DNA from: Leidyana gryllorum EB-2025a
Lineage: Eukaryota > Apicomplexa
DNA length: 64,000 nucleotides
Assembly: GCA_048772705.1 (NCBI GenBank)
Contig: JBLWGC010000180.1
Coordinates: forward strand, 62,001 to 126,000
Reading direction: 5' to 3'
Shown here: piece after piece, positions 56,326 through 64,000 of the stretch
Layout of the letters: every line of letters begins with the position of its first letter
Numbering within the stretch: the first letter of the stretch is position 1
Program-made: the position numbers and the translations under genes
Notes under the pieces: model-generated
Database searches by the model: none
Told to the model about the DNA's origin: nothing
The model's input: only the letters and a program-made list of their open reading frames with translations

Positions 56326-57487
56326 TCATCGGCGGGTTGAGCCGCTGAGCGTCGCCGCTCGTCTAGCTTGGCGGCAGGGAGACACAGATAGTACTTCTTT
56401 GTATGCAAACGATTTGAGGCGACTTCCGAAGTTCAGGGGTCGTTCACAGCGACCCCCGTCCTTCGTCGGATCGTCGCAATACGAAGAAGTAGTGGTATAC
56501 TCCCGTACGGACATTGATCCCCGAGCGGGCACAGAAGACTCTCCATCACTTTCGCCGGCCTTGTAGTCCTCTGTTAACAAAACCTCCATGGAGTCCTTGC
56601 GGGGCACCAAGAAGAACGCAGAAATGCCCAGCACGGTCTTCCATTCCTCTCGCAGACGTGCCCAATTGTGTATTAAATAAAACTGGTGGGTGATGCACAA
56701 TGATCGTACGCCTTACCAACTTGTGTGTGGTGACAATTGTAGTTAGGCCAGCTAAGAAGATTACGAAAGAGTATACATTACGGAAATCCAAGCCCGGGTA
56801 TATGGGCTCTCCCGAAGCTAAAACAGTAGAGACGTGCAGCACCCTGGCGGTATACGTCATTGGGATAACGGTCACAGCTTACGTATAAAAGGACGCGAAA
56901 CCATAGACGAACTTCAGGTTCCGAAGTTGGAAACCTGCAAATCTATAGAGGTAGTCGAACACCATCAGGACCAAACCCATGCCGTGCATATTGATTTCCC
57001 ACGTAATCCGGCGCCACGGCTCTGCAGGATAGACACAAAACCAGAAGAAGAGGCTCACGACCACTTGCGTGGCGAAGCTTAGTTCAGATAGAGCTTGTGC
57101 GATCGTGGTCGCAACTTCGCTGACTGGCTGCTTCTGCCAGCGAGCCAAAGAATCTAGATAGAGAGTATAAAGGAAGTACACATGGACCATCGACCATCCC
57201 CAAGCCGTTAAATACTTGAAGTAGGTGTACCAAGGATCACAAGTGATGAAGAGAAGGTATGCAATGACTAACATGTATATGTTAACTAGAACTTTAGCCG
57301 TCAGCGACTTCCAATGATGGTTCACCATATACACTCGCACTAGCCGCCTATGTCTGGCGATCAGACGGGGTGGAACAGGATCATGCTGTACGGGAACGTC
57401 ATGATCATAAGACAGCACCGAGCTGCTCCGTCGTCCTCGGTATCTCTCGCGCCCACGTGATGTCGGAGCAGAGTTGGATAAGGTCAT
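56326..57487 (-). CDS. multi-pass membrane protein, possibly FAR-17a/AIG1-like
   Basis: Three exons (57487 to about 56885, to about 56712, to 56326), about 350 residues. An Arg/Ser N-terminus is followed by about six membrane helices: KVLVNIYMLVIAYLLFITC, MVHVYFLYTLYLDSLA, TQVVVSLFFWFCVYP, HGMGLVLMVFDYLYRF, KFVYGFASFYTVLHV and VYSFVIFLAGLTTIV. Polar positions WEINMHGMG and SGEPIYPGLDFRN resemble the FAR-17a/AIG1/ADTRP layout, whose members hydrolyse fatty-acid esters of hydroxy fatty acids using a Thr and a His. The match is weak and by eye. The cytosolic C-terminus is Ser/Thr-rich. The ATG lies 10 bp from the stop of HCF101. Confidence 0.65.
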
Positions 57488-57497
57488 AATTTTAGAT

Positions 57498-59381
57498 CTA
57501 CCACTCAAGTTCTTCGTCGGCAGCACAGAGGCCTCCACCACGAGTGGCACCTTGGCCCTCCTCGGCCATCTTCCGCAATGCCTCAAACGCGATCAAAGAA
57601 TTATGGTTGTCAGACCTACCAAACTTCTTTGCTACAATACCACTGCTACTACCTACCATTCAACTCGCAAGGCGTAGTTATTCGCCAAGTCCATTTTGAT
57701 GGCATGCACATCCAAAGGCACCAGCCTAGGTGATTGGGAATCAAGAATTTCTCAATGGCTCACCTCGCGTTGAGCTTCGGGACCCCACTGAACTCGTCCA
57801 CACATTCTGCGCACTTGCAGGCCAACCGCGCTTTGCGCCCTTCCACCATCGTCACATCATTGTTAGGCCACACCAGTTGAATCATTCCATCGGGAGTTGT
57901 GGAGACATCCGGAGTACTGAGAGAGAGAGCTTAGCAGTAAGGAGATTTGGCGACTCACCGGTCGCCTCCGAATGCAATCGAACTGAGCTCTCTTGCCACA
58001 CCTTCCGTCATTTCGCGGAAACTTCGCCACAAGTCTAATTTCTCATCGAAGACGAGAGAGAAGGGAAAGCGAGTGGTGTTCGAGGAATCTATGAAACGGA
58101 CCGCTGACAGATATGGCGAGAGAGGTAGTCGGAAGTGGTATCCAACACCATAGAGCTCCAGCAAGCGACCCAACGGTTTCTGCTGCATATTGCTGGCATC
58201 TCCGCCTTCGAGAGGAACAAGTATACCCGCTGTTCCACTCCTACCCAGCAAAGTGTTGGTCTGTTTGGAAGTTTTATGGCATCCGCACTGGTCGGTGGCC
58301 TCGGAAGGGGCCGTCGTCGGCGAAGATTCTGGCACATCGAAAGGCAGCGCCATGCTGGATCGGAAGAGTTCCGTTTCTTTGCCACACTCCGGGCACATCA
58401 TGTATGCCATGTTTTCAACAATAGCCAGAGTTGGAATGTTGAGTTTATTGAAGAAGTTGATCCCTTTCTCCACGTCAATTAGGCTCAGTCTCTGGGGAGT
58501 CGTCACCACGATGGCTCCAGTGACCTTGATTGACTGACTGATTGTCAGGTGGATGTCTCCTGTGCCGGGGGGCAGATCCAGCAGAAGGTAGTCCAGGTCC
58601 CCCCATGCGGTTTGGGTGACCATCTGATAAACAAGCCCAGAGGCGAGTGGGCCGCGCACCGCTGCGTATGCCTCAGCTCCTGGACGGAAGTAGCTGTAGC
58701 TCATTAATTTAACGCCTTGGTGTTCACACGGCACCAGAGACCCTTCCCCTTTCGACAAACTTTCCTTGATCGAATCGGTGGATTCTGGTGGACGGAAGTA
58801 AACCTGTGGCTCCTCGATGGGGATGAGAGAGTGCATAGACGGGCCGTACACGTCACAATCACATATTCCGACTTTAGCACCCATGCGGCTCAACATGAAA
58901 CCGAGGTTGACCGCTATTGAGCTCTTCCCTACACCTCCTTTGCAACTCGACACAGCGAGAATGAAAGACACTTTGCTCAAGTTCTTCGCTGCATCGCCCG
59001 GAAACTGGAGACACCTCAATAGTGTTGTATTAAACTCAAGATTACCTGCTTTGACTGAGAGGCTTGAGCAGAAAGTGTGATATCAACTTTCTGCACCCAG
59101 TCCAATTCCTTCAAGAGTGCTGTACATTGATTCACAAACTCCTCCTTCATAGGGCAGGCAGGAGTTGTCAACTCCAGGGTGAACTCAACATGACCCTTAT
59201 CATAGTCAAACTTGAGTGCTTTGATGAAGTTGCAGCTAACTATGTCCTTGTGCAAATCTGGATCAATTACTCGCCTCAATTGCATGAGGATTTGCTCCCT
59301 GAGCACCATGGGATCCTTATAGAGGGGCACAGCTGGCCCTGCTTCCTCGAAGACGCCATCTGCACCATGGGGCCCCAGCAT
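57498..59381 (-). CDS. HCF101: HCF101/Mrp-type Fe-S scaffold P-loop ATPase
   Basis: Carries and delivers 4Fe-4S clusters. Exons are 59381-59046, 59004-57959, 57916-57764, 57725-57657 and 57615-57498, all in phase, introns 38-42 nt. The domain order defines HCF101. A MIP18/DUF59 domain comes first (DPDLHKDIVSCNFIKALKFD, TTPACPMK). The Mrp ATPase follows, with deviant Walker A CKGGVGKSS, CDVYGPSM, DLPPGTGDIHL and the cluster motif CPEC. The last is a C-terminal DUF971 domain (ACKCAECVDEF, NNYALRVEW). A Cys/His insert of about 35 residues (DQCGCHKTSKQ) follows CPEC. In plants HCF101 is plastidial; in apicomplexans a cytosolic form is known. No transit peptide is obvious if translation starts at 59381. 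The divergent neighbour's ATG is 16 bp away. Confidence 0.92.
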
Positions 59382-59397
59382 TTCCCGCTTTTTTTGG
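59382..59397. promoter_or_regulatory. 16-bp spacer between divergent ATGs
   Basis: The shortest head-to-head spacing in the window (HCF101 and the PRCC-like gene). 5' leaders and promoters must overlap the neighbouring gene. The call rests on geometry only. Confidence 0.3.
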
Positions 59398-60188
59398 ATG
59401 TCTAAGTTGTTCGCCACACTCCAACCGGAAGAAGATATTGAGGAAGACGAGTATCAGCCACCCCCTATAAACGCAGCAGAGCTCCTCAAACGTCGACTGA
59501 GAGATGAGGAGTCAGAGGACGACTTTAGTTTGTCAGAGCATCACGTGAATCAGACAACCACCAACAGCTGGCTGCCACCCCCACAGAAAAAGATGAGGAG
59601 GCTGGAGGGATCGGAGCAGCTACGAGAGGGAGTGACCGTTAGCAAGGCTTCTCCCGCCGTCCCAGACTCAGCCCCAGATGAACAGCAAAATATATCATCT
59701 CCACCCGACTCTGATGAGGAAAGGTCGGATGAGTCGAGAAAAGGAGACAACACCGCTCTTGTTGAGGGTTACTCAGACGATGACAGTGAGTCTGAGAAGA
59801 CGCCTGGGGATCAAGAGAAAGAAGCACTATCCCACTCTGTGAGAAGACAACTGGGTCTCAAAGGTGCGGAGGAAATACAGTTGACCACGCTCTCTGCTGC
59901 CTCTCTGCGCGATTCCGACTGGTGAGAGATTTCAAGTGTATTTCGGTCATTGTCATGCCATAGGCAACATTCATCCGAGAGTTGGTCTGCCACCCAGACA
60001 GCCGTAGATTCAGGCCGACTGCAGAAGCAGAAACACCAGGTAAATGCGGATTTGGTCTCTCAAGTAAGATAACCTCTCAGATAACGTGGTTGGCCGGAAA
60101 AGTGATTGAGGATGAGAAAGAGATCGAAGCTAAGGCAGCCAGAATGCGTGACGCTAAAAGACAAACTCGTCGTCGTTATGGCTGGTAG
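59398..60188 (+). CDS. PRCC-like nuclear protein
   Basis: Three exons (59398 to about 59921, about 59964-60038, about 60082-60188); about 240 residues. It is mostly acidic, Ser-rich and disordered (SDDDSESEKTPGDQEKEA). The C-terminus is KHQITWLAGKVIEDEKEIEA, then AKRQTRRRYGW at the stop. That ending resembles the conserved C-terminal KHQ-(I/L)T-x-LA ... R-x-x-YG(F/W) block of PRCC, a nuclear protein linked to splicing and mitotic checkpoint control. The match is by memory and limited to the last 40 residues. The last two introns are about 42-43 nt and phase-consistent. Confidence 0.6.
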
Positions 60189-60210
60189 ACACGACCGAGA
60201 AGTGAGCATC

Positions 60211-60495
60211 TCACTCCCATCTCATAGGCTCGTGCGTGGGAGCCGACGAACAACCGGGGTTCGTTGAGTCCGCCTCGCCGCAGCAGTCCCTAGAATGGAG
60301 TTAAGCAGCAGACTTGGCTCGCCAGACTGACCAGTAGCGTCCGTCGAATCCTCGACAGGCTGGCACTTCCTCAGTAGCTGCATAGTATTTCTCACCCTCA
60401 GGATGGTAGCGCCAAACGTATGGCTGAGGGTGATATATGCAGGGCCCCTCCCTCTCGCATGGGAGTTGAGCTGCACAACGCCTGCAGAATGTCAT
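60211..60495 (-). CDS. two-exon zinc-binding miniprotein
   Basis: Exon 1 is 60495-60332 and exon 2 is 60289-60211, with a 42-nt GT-AG intron; 80 residues. Exon 1 gives MTFCRRCAAQLPCEREGPC, IYHPQPYVWRYHP and CRGFDGRYW; splicing adds DCCGEADSTNPGC and THEP. The pattern C-x2-C, C-x-YHP, YW-x-CCG, GC, TH matches small zinc-finger proteins of unknown role in fungi and protists. Unspliced, the frame ends earlier and loses the CC/GC/H ligands, which is why I favour the spliced model. It lies between the PRCC-like gene and 14-3-3. Confidence 0.62.
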
Positions 60496-60631
60496 TTGGG
60501 CGCTAGGTGGCGGTTTTGTGGGTAGAGTCGCACACACGGATGTCTCGTAGGGGCCTCGAAAAGACAATATCACTGTAACTCACTCATCTCACTCTTTCTT
60601 CTTCGTCGCCTTTTTGAACTTCTTGGCAGCA

Positions 60632-61522
60632 ATGTCTCGCGAGGGTGTGAAGCCGGATGTGCTGACTTCCGAGTCTACTCCCTTGGAACGTGCTCTGTTC
60701 AAGTGTCGCATGGCCGAGAATGCCGAACGCTTCGACGACATGGTCTTGAGCGTGAAAGAGGTGTGCAAGTTAACTGACGGTGCGCTTGGCGCAAATGAGC
60801 GCAACTACCTGTCCGTCGCCTACAAGAACTCAGTTGCTACCCGGCGTGCTGCTCTGCGATGCGTTGCCTCCATGAAGACGCGGTATGAGGCGCGTGGGGC
60901 GACAGTCAACGTTGAGGCTGTGACCGAATACTACAACTTCCTCGTTGAGGAGCTGGAGAAAATCTGTAAGGATGTGATCGACTTGGTCAACAACGAAGTG
61001 ATGCCCGAGCGGATCCTCAGCCAGCTGCCGGATGACCGCAGCACACGGGAATTTAAGGTGTTCTTCATCAAAATCAACGCCGACTACTACCGCTATCTAG
61101 CCGAGTTTGCCGAAGGGAAGAAGAGGGACGAAGCAATTGCCAACGCCGCGAAGTACTATGAGGAAGCTGTCAAGGTTGCTTGTGAACCCAAAGACGGTGG
61201 TGATGATAGCGTGGTACTTCCGCCTCCCCATCCTATTCGACTTGGTCTCTTCCTTAACTATTCTGTTTTCCTGTACGAAATCCAGGAGAAGCCGGATGAG
61301 GCGAAAAAGATTGCTAAGCAAGCTTTCGATGATGCCCTGGACAAGCTCGACACGGCTGGAGAAATGGAGTACAAAGACTCGACCCTCATTCTGCAACTTC
61401 TCCGGGACAATAGCACTCTGTGGAGCGCTCAAGACGGACTGGCGGCAGACAATGGCGCAGAAGGTGCTCCTCCGGCCGCAGCTAACGGCCAAGCACCTCA
61501 TGTTGGAGCCCCCGCCTCGTAG
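60632..61522 (+). CDS. 14-3-3 protein
   Basis: Binds phosphoserine/phosphothreonine motifs and controls partner activity or location. Intronless; 296 residues, longer than the usual 245-260 because of a C-terminal Ala/Pro/Gly tail. Hallmarks: AENAERFDDMVLSVKEVC, NYLSVAYKN, phosphate-binding Arg/Lys region, INADYYRYLAEF, HPIRLGLFLNYSVFLYEI and DSTLILQLLRDNSTLW. The signature RNLLSVAYKN is changed to RNYLSVAYKN. The ATG at 60632 is chosen because the frame upstream has none. The lack of introns beside intron-rich genes, and a likely strong codon bias, fit a highly expressed gene. Confidence 0.97.
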   Translation: MSREGVKPDVLTSESTPLERALFKCRMAENAERFDDMVLSVKEVCKLTDGALGANERNYLSVAYKNSVATRRAALRCVASMKTRYEARGATVNVEAVTEYYNFLVEELEKICKDVIDLVNNEVMPERILSQLPDDRSTREFKVFFIKINADYYRYLAEFAEGKKRDEAIANAAKYYEEAVKVACEPKDGGDDSVVLPPPHPIRLGLFLNYSVFLYEIQEKPDEAKKIAKQAFDDALDKLDTAGEMEYKDSTLILQLLRDNSTLWSAQDGLAADNGAEGAPPAAANGQAPHVGAPAS

Positions 61523-61753
61523 ATACATTTTGCCACACGAGTGTAGCCAACAGAGCCGGACGCGGGGCTTCAAGTTAATATGATCTCCGCACCACCTAGA
61601 CTGAGTCGCCTATTTGACTCATGCGACCAACCTCCAACTTTTACATTGCTCGTTCGCTAATACTTCCTTCCTTGACCTAGATCTCTAACTATTCATCTGC
61701 CGTAGAAGACTTAGAATAAATCTGTTTTGTTCATTCCTTCCTAAACTCAGTTA
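61523..61753. other. 231-bp tail-to-tail spacer, T-rich
   Basis: 3' flanks of 14-3-3 and RPC3; richer in A+T than coding sequence. No reading frame or repeat seen. Confidence 0.6.
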
Positions 61754-63893
61754 TTACAGTTCTCGCATTATCATCAGGATCTCATCGATATGTGCAAGAG
61801 AGCTTTCCAATATGTCCTCGGCTATCTCGCGCTGTGTTTGTTGGCGACTTTCTGACTCTGACAGATTGTGTGCTTGTAGTGCGAGGGCCTGCAGCTTTTC
61901 GACCTCCACGGACTTCCTCTCCATCAAGTTGAGGATGGTGTGACAAAGAAAGTTCAAAACTGCGTCCCAAGCTGTTTCTTCTCGAGCACCGTACACCCAG
62001 CAATGTTTAGCGGGGGTTTGACCAGCCGAAGGAGGAACAGCACCAACAACGTCAGCTGCATGAGCTCTCAAGAATCCCGATTCAGCCAATTCAGCCAAAT
62101 GGCGACGTGCGTCTGGTGGAGAGACCAAAGCTATGTCGCTCACTTCTTGATCATTCCAGAATCTGCCGTAGCGAAGGAAAGTTGCAGTCTCATTCGCCCC
62201 AGTGTTCGGCATTCCCGCGTCCTTGAGGATCTGTGAGCCTTTCATGTCGTTGTCCAACACCAATGTGTAGACGCGAGCTGCATTCTCCCCGAATCGACTC
62301 ACGATACATCTGTGCTTGACAATGGAAAACTCTGCTGATACCCCCGACTTACTGTCGCACGATTCTCCTTTTCAAGATCGCTGTCACTTGTTTCCAGTCG
62401 AGCTCATATGCGTTGCCACTGTCTGTGAAGGGAAGGACGACGAGAGAGAGTGAGCCGCGGCCACACTTTACTCACCTCTTTGAATGGAGCGCACGAAACG
62501 GTCGGAATTGGTGCAGAGCCCATCGAGCTGCTTGTAAAACCTGTCGCTGTCCGGAAGCTCAATGCGGACGTCGGATCCATTCTTCTGATACTCTTTATTT
62601 TGAGCCTCAATCAATTGAATAGTGGTACCGGCCAATTGCTCGAATCCCATTCCCTCTGTTCATGAGTTTATGAGTACAGCTCAGAAGTTTCATTCTCACG
62701 AGTGTCAAGGTGACTGTCACGCCATCTCAGAGACTGTAACAGCGCTCTGATGATCATTCTTCTTTCCAATCGTTCTCCCGATCGGAATGCCACGAAGTTC
62801 TCAGCAGTCTGCAGAGACATTCGACTTCTGACAGTGGTCAACTCGCTCACCCTTTTGTATAGCTCCACATTCAGCCTCATCAAATTGACCTGGAAGACGT
62901 GCTTGGGGTCGACACTCGCAAAGCTCTCATCTGCCGGTTGGGAGTTCTTTGCTTTCGACTCCCCTGCCCCCGCGGGCTTCTTCTCATCATCGACTCGGGG
63001 CATCTTTCGTGACGCCGCGGCATCGATGGCAGCCCCGAATATGCCCTCCTCCTCGTCGAACCGATGGGAGGTTGATATAGATGACAATGAGACTGCTTCA
63101 TGATCCCGTTTGCGTCCTGCTCTTTTCTTCACTGGTGGCCCAGTTTGTTGGCGGGCAGATGCGCTGCTCTCTGCTTCTTCTCGCCCCCGACGAAATCGAG
63201 ATATGGTCTTGGGGACAGCCTTCGGAGCAGTCTCCACAGCTTTGGAGAGCCGAAGCTGGTCATCGATGGTGGAGACACGGGCGATCAACATAGATTCGAG
63301 CATTTGTGCAAAAACCTCCTTCAGCCGAGTGAGGTGAATATCCGCTGAAGATTGAGGTTTTTCACCACCTTCAAATATCTCCTCTAGTTGTTGGACTGTC
63401 AAATCATACTTTGATCACCGGAAACATGAATCTCACTTACAGTCTTGAGATGCCCCGCGTAAGATATCTTCCTGTTTCATCATCCCGTTCTTCAAGAGCT
63501 GAAGGAGAAGCAGTCTCCCGGCGCGTCCAAACCTCCCTTCGGCATATAAAAGGTATCGACCAAAGCGTAAGCGGTTAAGCACTGCATCCTTGTTTAGAGA
63601 GTATTTGGTTAAGGCCGTAACAGAGTCGTCTTCGCTTCCAGCGGTTCTCTCGAATTGCAGATTGACCACTATCGGGTCGTATATGATGAGATGCGAGTGA
63701 CAGCACACTCACCTCCGTGACGGTATAGGACCAATAAGCAGTTTTGGAGTGTGGGCCAATCAAGTTTGGATACATATAATAAATCGCCGATGAAACTTGA
63801 GCCTTTTTGTTGTAACAAACACACTACTAAGCTTGCCGTGGGTCCGAATGCTTCCTTGACTAGCCTTTGAACCAGGACCGTCTCGAATGACAT
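61754..63893 (-). CDS. POLR3C: RNA polymerase III subunit RPC3
   Basis: Winged-helix subunit of the RPC3-RPC6-RPC7 subcomplex, needed for promoter opening on tRNA and 5S genes. Six exons; introns near 63713-63671, 63452-63406, about 62703-62655, about 62477-62425 and 62352-62311. Evidence: N-terminal eWH-like SFIGDLLYVSKLDWPTLQNC, LNRLRFGRYLLYAEGRFG, a Lys/Arg/Ser linker, ELDWKQVTAILKRRIV and VSRFGENAARVYTLVL. The C-terminal wing follows (VSDIALVSPPDARRHLAELA), then a coiled-coil tail. Order and spacing match RPC3/RPC82. The ATG at 63893 lies 9 bp after the stop of the next gene upstream. Confidence 0.9.
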
Positions 63894-63902
63894 GAAAATA
63901 AT

Positions 63903-64000
63903 TTATATACCCTGCAGCCTCCGCGCTTCAGCTTTGAGAGATTTCAGCTCCAGCCATAATTCACGTTTCCGCGTCTCGTCAGCAGGAGTTGCTGCAGAGG
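63903..64000 (-). CDS. C-terminal tail of an unknown protein (partial)
   Basis: The minus-strand frame is open from the window edge to TAA at 63905-63903. It encodes about 31 residues: SAATPADETRKRELWLEL, then KSLKAEARRLQGI. The sequence is charged and helix-forming. It is too short to identify. It ends only 9 bp before the RPC3 ATG on the same strand. Confidence 0.6.
   Translation of the reverse strand, partial: SAATPADETRKRELWLELKSLKAEARRLQGI

Noticed and set aside
57474-58038. Plus-strand frames around 57474-58038.
   Set aside because: They lie opposite the DUF971 exons of HCF101, which splice in phase and match the family.
59398-59417. Apparent head-to-head coding overlap of HCF101 and the PRCC-like gene.
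   Set aside because: The upstream HCF101 extension starts with GTG, not ATG; using the first ATG at 59381 removes the overlap.

Overview
The window is nuclear DNA of a gene-dense unicellular eukaryote. Every multi-exon gene carries very short GT-AG introns, mostly 34-50 nt and a few near 100 nt. The base composition looks balanced, and no gap between genes reaches 300 bp. An LCCL-domain lectin-like adhesion gene of the type typical of alveolates (Plasmodium CCp relatives), an integrin-beta-like vWA/mucin protein and an HCF101 homologue point to an alveolate (perkinsid, chromerid or gregarine grade). That placement is an inference from gene content and was not tested by phylogeny. I saw no tRNA, rRNA, CRISPR or transposon.

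Layout, left to right: a partial unknown gene (1-426); U2AF35 splicing factor (-); a coiled-coil/disordered Lys-Ser-Pro-rich protein (+); a giant 3,533-residue secreted vWA protein with a Thr-rich mucin repeat array in one uninterrupted 10.6-kb exon (-); a 17-exon LCCL/LamG-like secreted protein (+); an ABHD17-like serine hydrolase apparently continuous with a large orphan region (-); an ankyrin-repeat protein (-); a small membrane protein (+); a CPA1 Na+/H+ exchanger with a long His-rich N-terminus (-); a coiled-coil protein (-); a basic, disordered orphan (+); a chromodomain-PHD-SET chromatin protein (+); two tandem secreted Cys proteins with GPI-like tails (+); a syntaxin-6-like Qc-SNARE (-); the DEAH helicase PRP16 (+); a very large Sec7-domain ARF-GEF of the BIG type (-); eEF1B (+); a multi-pass membrane protein (-); HCF101/Mrp Fe-S scaffold (-); a PRCC-like protein (+); a two-exon zinc-binding miniprotein (-); 14-3-3 (+); RNA polymerase III subunit RPC3 (-); and the 3' tail of one more gene.

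The genes group into a few themes. Pre-mRNA splicing has U2AF35, PRP16 and perhaps PRCC. Surface and secreted adhesion has the vWA-mucin, the LCCL protein and the tandem Cys pair. Membrane traffic has the syntaxin-6-like SNARE and the BIG-type GEF. Chromatin and transcription have the chromo-SET protein and RPC3, and translation or assembly has eEF1B and HCF101. Most neighbours are only 2-60 bp apart, with several divergent pairs separated by 16-57 bp and one tail-to-tail coding overlap. Gene models were assembled by hand from reading frames, splice-site phase and homology memory; each splice junction is a prediction.
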